This document shows positions 53,107-62,265 of a stretch of 64,000 nt of DNA, in pieces; position 1 is the first letter of the stretch; each line of letters begins with the position of its first letter. The DNA lies in assembly GCA_963745865.1 (NCBI GenBank), contig CAVUYZ010000003.1:620001-684000 (forward strand), written 5' to 3'. Source of the stretch: JAHEDH01 sp963745865. GTDB taxonomy: Bacteria; Actinomycetota; Acidimicrobiia; Spongiisociales; ZC4RG35. Both the position numbers and the translations under genes were made by a program. The notes beneath the pieces were generated by a model. It was not told the origin of the DNA, made no database searches, and was given only the letters and a program-made list of their open reading frames with translations.

Positions 53107-55499
53107 CTCGAGCCTCGCAACTCTGCGCCGAGCGAAGACGCCGCATCGATCATCGCGGTGCGGATCGGGGCGACCTCCTCGTTGGTGAGTGTGCGGTCAG
53201 CGGCTCGAAGCACAAAGCGGATCGCAAGCGACTTCCGATCACCGTCCATCCCCCGGTACTCATCGAACACCCGGGCGGACTCGAGCAGGTCACCGGCAGC
53301 TCGTCGGGTCACCCCGACGAGGGCCGCTGCCGTGACCGACGACTGCACGACGAATGCCAGGTCGAATTCGGTTGGGGGGAAGACACTCGGCGTCACCAAC
53401 TGATGCGGTTCCCGTTCGGTCACGAGCGGACCGAGGTCGAGTTCCGCTGCGGCCACCCGACCGGTCAGATCGTATTGCTGGGATGTCGATGGATGGATCT
53501 CACCGACGAATCCGACGTCATGGCCATCGACGACCACCCTGGCGCATCGTCCAGGGTGGAATCCGGGCGCCTGATCGGGTTCCAGGACGAGGTCGTCGAT
53601 GTCGAGCACATCGCCCAACAATCGGAGGATTGCGGTCGCTGCGTACCCATCGACCGCCCGACCGGAGCCTGCGAGATCGGCACCACCGGCGTGGCCGTAC
53701 ATCGCATACCCGAGCCGGAGCGGCTGGTCGGGGATTCCGGGTCGATCCGGATCGACCCGATCGAAGAACACCCGACCGATCTCGAACAGGCTGCCCGAGC
53801 TGATCCCGTGGCTGGCGTTGTACCGCAGCGAGCCAAGCAATCCGGGGAGGAGCGTGGTCCGGAGGACACCTTCTTCGTCGCGGAGCGGGTTGCGAACCCT
53901 GACGACGCTGCGAGCCTCGTGATCGGACGGGACTGCCAGAACATCGAGATCTTCGACGGCCATGAAGCTGAGGTGTACCGCCTCGCTCAGACCGGCACCA
54001 GCAAGCGTCGATCGGATGGCACGCGTGTTGCGCTGATCGGGCGTCAACCATCCAGCCGAACCTCGTGGCACCGTTTCCTCGAACGTGTCGAAGCCGTGCA
54101 GGCGGGCGACTTCTTCGACGAGGTCGATGGGCCGCTCGAGATCAGGCCGATAGGTCGGAACGGTCACCGCGAGCGGGTCGCTCCCCTCGACCGTCAAGCC
54201 GATCGATCGGAGATAGCCGGCAACCATGCCGCTGTCGAAACCCTCGCCGAGGATCCGAGCGACGTCGGAGATGCTCAGTTGAATCTCCGTCTCCTCGACC
54301 TCGACGGCGACTTCGTCGACGACGCCTGCCAGCACCGTCGCACCGGTCATGTCGCACAGGAGTTGGGTCGCACGGGCCGATGCTTCCAATGGCAGACCGG
54401 GATCGACGCCGCGCTCGAAGCGTGCGGATGCCTCGGACCGAAGGCCGTGACGACGCGACATCCACATGATCGTCGGAGGATCCCAGGTGGCCGCTTCGAG
54501 GAACACCCGGGTCGTGCCGTCGTGAACCTCGGAGGTGGCGCCGCCCATGGTGCCGGCGAGCGAGGTCGGACCATCTGCATCGCAGATCACCAGATCGTCA
54601 GTCGACAGGGTGCGCTCGACATCGTCGAGCGTGACGAGCGTCTCGCCCGCACGGGCACGACGCACCACCAGGTGATCGCCGGCGATCCGGTCGGCATCGA
54701 AGGCGTGGAGCGGATGCCCGAGCTCGAGCATCACGTAGTTGGTCACGTCAACGGCGTTCGAGATCGGACGCATGCCCGCCAGACGGAGACGCAGCCTCAT
54801 CCAGAACGGCGACGGGCCGATCTCGACCCCTTGGATCTCTCGCCCGGTGAATCGGAGACACCCGGACGGATCTTCGATCTCGACCGAGGTCGACGGCTCA
54901 CCGGGTCGCTCGTTCAGCACCGGTTCCGGCATCGACCAATCGAGGTCGAAATAGGCGGCGAGCTCGCGAGCGATTCCACGCAGCGACATCGCGTCGGGGC
55001 GGTTCGGGGTGATCGCCAGGTCGAAGACGACATCGGGTAGCTCGACGTAGTCGGAGAAGTCGGTCCCGACCGGAGCGTCCTCGTCGAGCACGAGGATGCC
55101 GGCATGCGACTCACCCAACTCCAGTTCTTTCTCCGAACAGATCATTCCGTTGGACGTGACGCCTCGGATCTCGCGACTGCCGATCTGAAAGTCACCGGGC
55201 AGCACGGCGCCGGGTTTGGCGAAGGGGACGATCGCTCCGACCTCGAAGTTCCACGCTCCGCACACCACATCGACCGGCCCACCGTCGTCATATACGACCT
55301 GGCACAGCCGGACCTTGTCGGCGTTGGGGTGCGGTTCGATCTTGGTGACCTCGGCGATGACCACCTCGGTCCAGCCCGGCTCGACGACCTCGACGCCCTC
55401 GACTTCGTGACCCAGCCACTCGAGCGCCGCTCGAATCTCGCCCGGATCCCGAGTCGGCAGTGAGACGTAGTCCGACAACCAGTTCAACGAGACCTTCAT
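53103..55499 (-). CDS. pheT: Phenylalanyl-tRNA synthetase beta subunit
   Basis: An intact 798-residue protein of normal length. Order: EMAP-like tRNA-binding domain (about 40-150, with NADKVRLCQVVYD), B3/B4 editing domain (MSLRGIARELAAYF), B5, the catalytic-like core and the C-terminal anticodon-binding FDX-ACB domain (VFDEYRGMDGDRKSLAIRF). It pairs with PheS as a heterotetramer. No frameshift. Confidence 0.97.
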   Translation of the reverse strand: MKVSLNWLSDYVSLPTRDPGEIRAALEWLGHEVEGVEVVEPGWTEVVIAEVTKIEPHPNADKVRLCQVVYDDGGPVDVVCGAWNFEVGAIVPFAKPGAVLPGDFQIGSREIRGVTSNGMICSEKELELGESHAGILVLDEDAPVGTDFSDYVELPDVVFDLAITPNRPDAMSLRGIARELAAYFDLDWSMPEPVLNERPGEPSTSVEIEDPSGCLRFTGREIQGVEIGPSPFWMRLRLRLAGMRPISNAVDVTNYVMLELGHPLHAFDADRIAGDHLVVRRARAGETLVTLDDVERTLSTDDLVICDADGPTSLAGTMGGATSEVHDGTTRVFLEAATWDPPTIMWMSRRHGLRSEASARFERGVDPGLPLEASARATQLLCDMTGATVLAGVVDEVAVEVEETEIQLSISDVARILGEGFDSGMVAGYLRSIGLTVEGSDPLAVTVPTYRPDLERPIDLVEEVARLHGFDTFEETVPRGSAGWLTPDQRNTRAIRSTLAGAGLSEAVHLSFMAVEDLDVLAVPSDHEARSVVRVRNPLRDEEGVLRTTLLPGLLGSLRYNASHGISSGSLFEIGRVFFDRVDPDRPGIPDQPLRLGYAMYGHAGGADLAGSGRAVDGYAATAILRLLGDVLDIDDLVLEPDQAPGFHPGRCARVVVDGHDVGFVGEIHPSTSQQYDLTGRVAAAELDLGPLVTEREPHQLVTPSVFPPTEFDLAFVVQSSVTAAALVGVTRRAAGDLLESARVFDEYRGMDGDRKSLAIRFVLRAADRTLTNEEVAPIRTAMIDAASSLGAELRGSS

Positions 55500-55599
55500 C
55501 GGCCCACCTCGCCGGTTCGATTCGCGGATGCGACAGACGCGACGTCGGTTGGTTGCCTGTCGACTGTCATGTGCAATGTGTCACTGTGGTCGCTGGGTC

Positions 55600-56664
55600 T
55601 CATGTGAACTGCCTCAGGAACCGAAGGTCGTTCTCGATGAAGTGCCGGATGTTGCCGATCCCGTGGCGGACCATGGCCAGACGCTCGACACCCATGCCGA
55701 AGGCGAAGCCGGTGAGCTTCTCGGGGTCGTAGCCCACCCAGGAGAAGACGTTGGGGTCGACCATGCCACAGCCGAGCATCTCGAGCCAGCCGACGCCCTT
55801 GCAGACCCGACAGTCTGCTTCGCCGCCGTCGCAGTTGAAGCACGAAACGTCGAGTTCGGCGGACGGCTCGGTGAACGGAAAGAAGTGGGGTCGGAGTCGC
55901 ACCTCGGTCCGTGGACCGAAGAACTCCCGTGCGAAGTGAGCGAGGGTGCCTTTCAGGTCTGAGAAGGTGATGTCCTCATCCACGGCCAGACCTTCGATCT
56001 GGTGGAACACCGGGAGATGGGAGGCGTCGATCGTGTCGGTTCTGTACGCCTTGCCAGGGACGACGATGTGAACCGGGGGCTCGTGACTCTCCATCCACCT
56101 CGCCTGCATCGGTGAGGTGTGGGTACGCATCACAACCGAGTCCTCGGCCCCGAACTCGAGATACATCGTGTCGGACTCGGCCCTGCTGGGATGGGTCGGA
56201 GGCGTGTTCAGAGCGTCGAAGTTGTACTCGGTGAGCTCGGCCTCGGGTCCGTCCGCCACGGCGTAGCCCAGTCCCACGAAGATGTCGACCACCTCGTCGA
56301 TGGTCTGCTGGATCAGATGCAGGGTTCCCCGAGGGATGGTGAAGCCGGGGAGCGTGACGTCGATGCGGTCATCGTCGAGCAACGCATCGGCCGCCGCTCG
56401 TTCGAGGATGACCCGACGCGAGGAGAGCAGGTCGGTGAGAGCGGCCCGAGCCTGCTGGATGGCGCGTCCAACCCGGGGCTTCTCGTCGTTGGGCAGCTTG
56501 CCCATGCCCTTCTGGATCTCGGCCAGGGTCGAGGAACGACCGACCAATTCGGTCTCGAGAGCATCGAGCGCCTCGAGTGACTCGACGGCGTCCACACGGG
56601 CTGGAGCTTCGCCAACGATGTCTTCGAGTTCGCGCATGTCTTCCTGGTGTCGGGGCGCGGTCAC
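55600..56664 (-). CDS. pheS: Phenylalanyl-tRNA synthetase alpha subunit
   Basis: An intact 354-residue protein. An N-terminal coiled coil (first 90 residues) binds tRNA; class II motifs follow: FNFDALNTPPTHPSR-type motif 1 region, motif 2 KAYRTDTIDASHLPVFHQIE, and motif 3 GFAFGMGVERLAMVRHGI. It catalyses charging of tRNA-Phe. The gap of 100 bp to pheT contains no gene. Confidence 0.97.
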   Translation of the reverse strand: MTAPRHQEDMRELEDIVGEAPARVDAVESLEALDALETELVGRSSTLAEIQKGMGKLPNDEKPRVGRAIQQARAALTDLLSSRRVILERAAADALLDDDRIDVTLPGFTIPRGTLHLIQQTIDEVVDIFVGLGYAVADGPEAELTEYNFDALNTPPTHPSRAESDTMYLEFGAEDSVVMRTHTSPMQARWMESHEPPVHIVVPGKAYRTDTIDASHLPVFHQIEGLAVDEDITFSDLKGTLAHFAREFFGPRTEVRLRPHFFPFTEPSAELDVSCFNCDGGEADCRVCKGVGWLEMLGCGMVDPNVFSWVGYDPEKLTGFAFGMGVERLAMVRHGIGNIRHFIENDLRFLRQFT

Positions 56665-56680
56665 GTTAGTTGGGCGGCCG

Positions 56681-57466
56681 TCAGGCCCCCGAACCGATTT
56701 CCCAGCCCCGGTGGCGTGCGAGTTCCACCATCAGAATCGCCGCAGCGATCCCCGCGTTGAGGCTCTCGATGCCGCCGGCCATCGGAATCGTGACCGCGAG
56801 TGCTGCACCGTCGACCATCTCCGCGGACAAGCCGTGGGACTCGTTCCCGACGAGGATGCACATGGGGTCGGCCCCGAGGAGGGCTCCGACCTCGTCGAGG
56901 GGCACACCACCTTCGACCACCGTCGCCACTGTCTGCACCGGCGGCGGTGGGCCAACCGACACGTGGGTCCGGAAATGTCCACCTGACGCGGCTCGCAGCA
57001 CCTTGGGCGACCACGGGTCGACGGCATCGGACGCAACGACCACCGAGAGTCCGAAGGCCGCTGCAGTCCTGATGATCGTGCCTGCGTTACCCGGGTCGGA
57101 GGTGTCGATCCACACCGAATCTCCGCTGATCGGGACGTCATCCGGGATGGCCACGACCGCCACCGGGCCGCGGGGACTCTCGGTCGTCGCGAGCTTCTCG
57201 AGCACCCGCTGGGTGACCGGAACCCATTCGGCGCCCGACGCCTCAGCCAACTGTTCGGCGTCGGCGTCGGTCTCGAGGCCGAACACCTCGCTGACGGCGG
57301 CGCCACCCGCAATCGCCTCGGCGAGGACATGGGGCCCCTCGATGACGGTGTTCCCCGTCTCCCTCCTCCCTCGAACGCGTTGAAGCCGACCAGCCGCCAG
57401 CACGCGGGCGTTGCGTGGCGAACTGATCGGCTCCAGTGACCGATCGGGGTCAGTGCTGCTTGGCAA
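56681..57466 (-). CDS. SpoU/TrmH family RNA 2'-O-methyltransferase
   Basis: About 261 residues. The N-terminal substrate-binding domain begins at ISSPRNARVLAAGRL and the SPOUT domain has CILVGNESHGLS (motif 2) and IPMAGGIESLNAGIAAAI (motif 3), forming the knotted SAM site. The start is uncertain: TTG 57466 overlaps the rplT end and keeps the whole conserved N-terminus; longer reading overlaps rplT further. Position between rplT and pheS equals that of tsnR-like genes in mycobacteria. Target is probably 23S rRNA. Confidence 0.87.
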   Translation of the reverse strand: MPSSTDPDRSLEPISSPRNARVLAAGRLQRVRGRRETGNTVIEGPHVLAEAIAGGAAVSEVFGLETDADAEQLAEASGAEWVPVTQRVLEKLATTESPRGPVAVVAIPDDVPISGDSVWIDTSDPGNAGTIIRTAAAFGLSVVVASDAVDPWSPKVLRAASGGHFRTHVSVGPPPPVQTVATVVEGGVPLDEVGALLGADPMCILVGNESHGLSAEMVDGAALAVTIPMAGGIESLNAGIAAAILMVELARHRGWEIGSGA

Positions 57467-57800
57467 CCTCGACCAGTTGTGCGAATGCCGCATCGTCGTT
57501 GATGGCGAGATCGGCGAGCATCTTGCGATCCACCTCGATCTCGGCGGCCTTCAGACCAGCGATGAACGTCGAGTACGACATCCCGTGCTGGCGAGACGCA
57601 GCGTTGATTCGTTGGATCCAGAGCCGCCGGAAGTCACCTTTCCGCTTCCTGCGGTGGTCGTAGCTGTCCTGCATTGCATGCATGACCTGCTCGTTGGCGG
57701 TCTTGAAGCGCCGGCTCTTGGCGCCCTTGTAGCCCGACGCCCGATCGAGGACCTTCTTGTGGTTCTTCTTGGCGTGGACGGAGCGTTTGACTCGTGCCAT
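57450..57800 (-). CDS. rplT: Ribosomal protein bL20
   Basis: An intact 116-residue basic protein starting MARVKRSVHAKKNHKKVLD, with RRLWIQRINAASRQHGMSYS, typical of L20, an early 50S assembly protein. It is the third gene of the infC-rpmI-rplT operon. Confidence 0.98.
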   Translation of the reverse strand: MARVKRSVHAKKNHKKVLDRASGYKGAKSRRFKTANEQVMHAMQDSYDHRRKRKGDFRRLWIQRINAASRQHGMSYSTFIAGLKAAEIEVDRKMLADLAINDDAAFAQLVEVAKQH

Positions 57801-57815
57801 GACGTATCTCCTCGC

Positions 57816-58010
57816 TCAGCTTCCGAGCAGTTTCTTGACGACTTTGGCGTCTCCGGGAGCCAGTTCGGTCTCACCGCCGAGTCGACGGTACCGATCCTTC
57901 CCCTTGGTGAGACGCAGATGGCCGCGACCGGCCTGTTTGCGGCGCAACTTGCCGGATCCGGTCTTCTTGATCCGTTTGGCGGCGCCGCGGTGAGTCTTCA
58001 TCTTCGGCAT
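57816..58010 (-). CDS. rpmI: Ribosomal protein bL35
   Basis: A 64-residue protein starting MPKMKTHRGAAKRIKKTGSG. The start at 58010 is fixed by this conserved N-terminus; the frame is open earlier. It lies 10 bp after infC and 15 bp before rplT. Confidence 0.97.
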   Translation of the reverse strand: MPKMKTHRGAAKRIKKTGSGKLRRKQAGRGHLRLTKGKDRYRRLGGETELAPGDAKVVKKLLGS

Positions 58011-58020
58011 ACGGTGGTCC

Positions 58021-58590
58021 TCATTCCTCTTCGGATGCTCCATCGACTTCGCGTGCTTGCATCGCCTGCTTCCGGGCGGCTTTGTCCCTGAGCGGCCCGA
58101 GGGTCATCACCATCTGACGACCTTCCAACGACGGTGGCTGCTCGACTTGGCCGAGATCGTCCACCGCCTCCACGAGGCGCCTGAGTACCCGCTCGCCGTA
58201 CTCGGGGCGTTCACGCTCTCGTCCACGGAAGCGAACGGTCACTTTGACCTTGTCGCCGTCCGCCAGCCATTCGGCGGTGCGCCGGGCCTGCATGTCGAAG
58301 TCGTGCTCGGCGATTCTGGGAGTGAGACGTGTCTCTTTGATGACGGTCCGGGTCTGATTCTTCCTGGCTTCACGTTCACGGACGGACTGCTCGTACTTGT
58401 ACTTGCCGTAGTCCATGATCTTGCACACCGGGGGCTTCGCAGTTGGGGCGACCTCGACGAGGTCCATCTCCAATTGCTCGGCCAGCCAGAGCGCTTCGGC
58501 CAGTTTCTTCACCCCGATCTGGGAACCGTCGGGTGCCACGACCCGGACCTCTGCGGCCCGGATGTACCCATTCACACGCAGGTCAGCGAT
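58021..58590 (-). CDS. infC: Translation initiation factor IF-3 (AUC start)
   Basis: About 189 residues. The N-domain VNGYIRAAEVRVVAPDGSQI and C-domain KETRLTPRIAEHDFDMQARR with KVTVRFRGRERERPEYG are typical. The best AGGAGG (58603-58598) stands seven bases before an ATC codon at 58590 that is in frame with IADLRVNGYI. An ATG right after the ribosome site is followed at once by TGA, so it cannot be used. Rare AUU/AUC starts are a known feature of infC and allow IF-3 to limit its own translation. The frame is open to 58677 without a better start. Confidence 0.92.
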   Translation of the reverse strand: MADLRVNGYIRAAEVRVVAPDGSQIGVKKLAEALWLAEQLEMDLVEVAPTAKPPVCKIMDYGKYKYEQSVREREARKNQTRTVIKETRLTPRIAEHDFDMQARRTAEWLADGDKVKVTVRFRGRERERPEYGERVLRRLVEAVDDLGQVEQPPSLEGRQMVMTLGPLRDKAARKQAMQAREVDGASEEE

Positions 58591-58646
58591 TTCACATCCT
58601 CCTGTTGGTCTTTCTCGGTCGTTCACCCGGTCGGGCGGAACGACAA

Positions 58647-58672
58647 GAGGCAGCACGTGGATGTGCTGCCTC
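58647..58672 (-). promoter_or_regulatory. Leader hairpin upstream of infC (attenuator candidate)
   Basis: A perfect ten-base stem GAGGCAGCAC/GTGCTGCCTC with a six-base loop precedes infC by about 57 bases on the minus strand and is followed by TTGTCGTT. infC operons often carry leader terminators. The U-run is weak. Confidence 0.5.
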
Positions 58673-58856
58673 GACACTCGAAGAGCCGGCGGGGCCGGTC
58701 TCTCGTTGGATACCGCGGCTCACCTGGTGCGGTGGCCGGGTGGGAGTCAGCGCTCCACTTGCCTCAGTTGTGGCCGATACGGTAACGCATCGCCATGGGA
58801 GAGGCGAATGCGGACCTCCCGAAGACGCGCCATTCACGATGCGGCGTGACGTTCGG

Positions 58857-59351
58857 TCATCGAGAATGGTCGACGTTGGCAGCGGTCTCCCCGAGCGCTC
58901 GCAGCGATGCCAGCTTGCGGGCCATCTCGATGGTTGCCTCGGCGGCTTCACCGCCCTTGTTCCCCGGCCCCGGACGCGATCGCTCGAGAGCGTGCTCGTA
59001 GTCGCGCACGGTGAGGATGGCGTTGCCCACCGGTACCCCGGTCGAGACGGCAACGTCGGTGATTCCCCTGGTGGCGCTGTCAGCGACGTACTCGTAGTGG
59101 TCGGTCTCGCCCTTGATGACCGCGCCGATCGCGATGACGCCCCGACATCCCTCTTCGATCAACGATTGCACTGCCAGTGGCAGCTCCAGCGCTCCGGGGA
59201 CCCGCAGCACGATGACCTCGCCAACGCCGGCCGTCTCGCAGGCCGTGAGCGCCGCATCCATCATGGGCTCGGTGATCGGCTCGTTGAACGACGAGCACGC
59301 CACACCGATCCGGGTGGGAACTTCGCCCTCGATCACGTCGATCCGGTCCAT
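58857..59351 (-). CDS. ribH: 6,7-dimethyl-8-ribityllumazine synthase
   Basis: An intact 164-residue protein. SSFNEPITEPM, VPGALELPLAVQSLIEEG and GAVIKGETDHYEYVADS are the substrate and phosphate sites. It condenses the pyrimidine and butanone-phosphate precursors of riboflavin. ATG 59351 overlaps the ribBA stop by one base (TGATG). Confidence 0.96.
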   Translation of the reverse strand: MDRIDVIEGEVPTRIGVACSSFNEPITEPMMDAALTACETAGVGEVIVLRVPGALELPLAVQSLIEEGCRGVIAIGAVIKGETDHYEYVADSATRGITDVAVSTGVPVGNAILTVRDYEHALERSRPGPGNKGGEAAEATIEMARKLASLRALGETAANVDHSR

Positions 59352-60560
59352 CAGTCCCCGACTTCGCCGAGGTGGCCCATCTTGGCGATCTTGGTGTTGA
59401 CGTAGTCCTGGTTGTGCTCGTTGAGCTCGGTCAGCAGAGGCTCCCGACCGATGATGGTCAGGCCATAGCCCTCGATGCCGGCCCGCTTGGTCGGGTTGTT
59501 TGTCAGCAGCCTCATCGACCGAACTCCGACGTCGTAGAGGATCTGCGAGCCGATGCCGTAGTCGCGGGCATCGACGGGAAGCCCGAGTTCGGTGTTGGCC
59601 TGGACCGTGTCGTGGCCCTCGTCCTGGAGGTTGTATGCCTGGAGCTTGGCCAGCAGCCCGATGCCGCGACCCTCGTGACCCCTGATGTAGACGATGACGC
59701 CTCGACCCTCGGCTTCGATGCGTTGCATGGCGAGATCGAGCTGATCCCCGCAATCGCATCGCTGACTGTGGAGCACGTCTCCGGTCAGGCACTCCGAATG
59801 CGCCCTGACGAGGATGTCCTCCCCGTCGCCAACGTCGCCCTTGACCAGGGCCACATGTTGACGCCCATCGAAACTCTTGAAGCCGATCGCAGTGAACTCA
59901 CCGTGATCGGTCGGGATACGCGCCGACACGACGCGTTCTACGAGTTTCTCCTCGTTGGCGCGTCGGAATGCGATCAGATCGGCGATCGAGCCGACCAACA
60001 GATCGTGTTCTTTGGCGAACCGCTCCAGGTCGGCGAGCTGGGCAACGGTGCCGTCGTCGTTCATGATCTCCGACAGAGACGGCAGCCGGATACAGGCCGG
60101 CGAGCTTGACGAGGTCAACGCCGGCCTCGGTGTGGCCGGCGCGCCGGAGGACGCCTCCCTCGGCTGCGCGAAGGGGGTACATGTGTCCCGGCCGGGCAAC
60201 ATCGGACGGTTTGGAGTTCCCATCGAGGAGCACCCTGACGGTGCGGGTTCGGTCGGCGGCAGAGATCCCCGTCGAGATCCCTTGTCGGGCGTCCACGGAC
60301 TCGGTGAATGCGGTGCGATGGCTTTCGGTGTTCAGGCGAACCATCTGCGGGAGCTCGAGCTCTTCGAGCCGATCGGCGGTCATCGGCACACAGATGATCC
60401 CTGAGGTGTGCCGGATCATGAACGCCATCTGGGCCTCGGTGATCTTTGCCGCTGCGACGATCAGATCGCCTTCGTTCTCACGGTCGGCATCGTCGGTGAC
60501 GATCACCATCTCGCCGCGGCCGATGGCGGCGATCAGTTCTTCTGGGCGGGCAAAGTTCAC
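59351..60560 (-). CDS. ribBA: Bifunctional DHBP synthase / GTP cyclohydrolase II (apparent frameshift)
   Basis: About 402 residues. The N-terminal DHBP synthase domain has VTDDADRENEGDLIVAA and ISAADRTRT; the C-terminal GTP cyclohydrolase II has the zinc site VLHSQRCDCGDQL and RGHEGRGIGLLAKLQAY. Together they make both precursors of riboflavin. One extra T near 60078 shifts the frame between LAGLYPAAV and SEIMNDDGT. The start overlaps ribE as ATGA. Confidence 0.95.
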
Positions 60561-61150
60561 TCGGAGCCCTCCAGGAGGCGCTCGACGTACTTGGCAAGGA
60601 TATCGACCTCCAGATTGACGGTGTCACCGAGAGCGGCGGATCCGAAGGTCGTCATCGCCAGCGTGTGCGGAATCAGTGCGATCTCGAACCAGTCCCCGCC
60701 GATCGCAGCCACCGTCAGACTGACGCCGTCCACGGTGATCGATCCCTTCTCGACGACATACCGCATGGTGTCTTCGGGGGCCGAGATCCGCCACCGACGT
60801 CCATCGCCTTCGGGATCGATCGCAACGATCGTCCCGATGGAATCGACGTGACCCTGCACCACATGTCCGTCGAATCGCCCGGATGCCGGCATGGCCCGCT
60901 CGAGGTTGACGGCGTCGCCGTCGCCGATGTCGCCCAGGTTCGTGCGTCGCAGAGTCTCGAGAACCGCCTCGACCGAGAACTGCGGCGGGTCGACGTCGAC
61001 TGCAGTGAGACAGGCGCCGTTGACGCTGATGGATGCTCCGATCGGGAGATCATCGGTGATCACGGCGCTCTCGAAGGTGAAGCGTCGGCCGTCGGAGCCA
61101 CCGGTGACCCGGGTCACGTGGCCGACTGCCTCGATGATCCCGGTGAACAT
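60557..61150 (-). CDS. ribE: Riboflavin synthase alpha chain
   Basis: An intact 197-residue protein. ATG 61150 gives the conserved MFTGIIEAVGHV; an upstream in-frame GTG is ignored. Two lumazine-binding repeats follow, each with a GASISVNGACLT or GSITVDGVSLTV segment. It turns two lumazines into one riboflavin. Confidence 0.96.
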   Translation of the reverse strand: MFTGIIEAVGHVTRVTGGSDGRRFTFESAVITDDLPIGASISVNGACLTAVDVDPPQFSVEAVLETLRRTNLGDIGDGDAVNLERAMPASGRFDGHVVQGHVDSIGTIVAIDPEGDGRRWRISAPEDTMRYVVEKGSITVDGVSLTVAAIGGDWFEIALIPHTLAMTTFGSAALGDTVNLEVDILAKYVERLLEGSE

Positions 61151-61193
61151 CGCGGGGACACTACCTCGACCCCCAGGTCCGACGAACATCGAC

Positions 61194-62264
61194 TCACTCG
61201 ATCGGTTCCCAATCGATCCTCAGATCCGCTCCCACTCTGACGACGTCGGTGATGGTGACACTTTGGGCATCTGCCAGCGTCTCGAACGTCGTTTGGAACT
61301 GACCTCGACCGACTCCCCCGGCGATTGTCGACCCCAGGTAGGTCACCCCGCAATCCACGAGCCCGTTGGCCCACAGACTGCTTGCCAGCGTGGCGCCTCC
61401 CTCGACCAGAAGGTCGAGGACACCGAGCCCGGGAAGCCGCCGGAGCATCGCCTCCAGATCAACACCGGAGTCGGTCCCGCCGACCACCATCAGATCGCCT
61501 GTCGGAATCTGGCGCTCGTCGATGGCGACGACGATCGGATTCCGGGACCAGATCTGCGCGTCGGATGGAAGCTCCCTGCGTCCGGCAACGATCACCGGTC
61601 GCGGTTGGAACCCTCGGTGGTCGCCGAGTCGAACGTCGAGTCGCGGGTCATCTTCGATCAACGTTCCGGCGCCGATCACCACTGCGTCGGACGATGCCCT
61701 CAGCTCGTGCGCATCGCGGCGGGCGTCCTCACCCGTGATCCACTGCGACGTGCCGTCCGCCGCTCCGGTCTGGCCGTCGAGTGTGGACGCCAACTTCAAG
61801 ACGACACGCGCTCGACCGGTTCGTCGATGATGGAGATACCCGGGATCGAGCGCATCGAGTTCGCTCACCAGAGACTCGGTCGGGTCGACCACGTCGACCA
61901 CGACACCGGCCTGCAGTAGCCGTTCGATGCCCTGGCCGGACACTCGCTCATCGGGGTCGACCAACCCCACGACCACTCGGGTGACGCCGGCGTCGATGAG
62001 GGCCTCGGTGCAGGGAGGAGTCCGACCGTGGTGGTTGCACGGCTCCAAGGTGACCACCATCGTCGATCCAATCGAGAGTCCAGGGGCCCGATCGAGCGCG
62101 ACTCGTTCGGCGTGGGGCATGCCCGGTCCTTCGTGCGCTCCCTCGGCGAGGATGGCGCCTTCGGCATTCATCAGCACCGCTCCGACCCGCGGATTCGGAT
62201 GGGGGTGGTACGTCGATGCGAGCCGCATGGCCCGGGTCATCGCCGCGTGAAGTGCCGGATCCAC
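61194..62264 (-). CDS. ribD: Riboflavin biosynthesis deaminase/reductase RibD
   Basis: An intact 356-residue bifunctional protein. The deaminase domain has zinc ligands in MPHAERVAL and TLEPCNHHGRTPPC; the C-terminal reductase has KLASTLDGQ, SQWITGEDAR and LLVEGGATLASSLW. GTG 62264 follows the stop of the response regulator gene at once. It performs the second and third steps of the pyrimidine branch. Confidence 0.96.
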   Translation of the reverse strand: MDPALHAAMTRAMRLASTYHPHPNPRVGAVLMNAEGAILAEGAHEGPGMPHAERVALDRAPGLSIGSTMVVTLEPCNHHGRTPPCTEALIDAGVTRVVVGLVDPDERVSGQGIERLLQAGVVVDVVDPTESLVSELDALDPGYLHHRRTGRARVVLKLASTLDGQTGAADGTSQWITGEDARRDAHELRASSDAVVIGAGTLIEDDPRLDVRLGDHRGFQPRPVIVAGRRELPSDAQIWSRNPIVVAIDERQIPTGDLMVVGGTDSGVDLEAMLRRLPGLGVLDLLVEGGATLASSLWANGLVDCGVTYLGSTIAGGVGRGQFQTTFETLADAQSVTITDVVRVGADLRIDWEPIE

Positions 62265-62265
62265 C

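Noticed and set aside
53403..55040. 545-residue plus-strand frame
   Set aside because: Antisense shadow of intact pheT caused by high GC codon bias.
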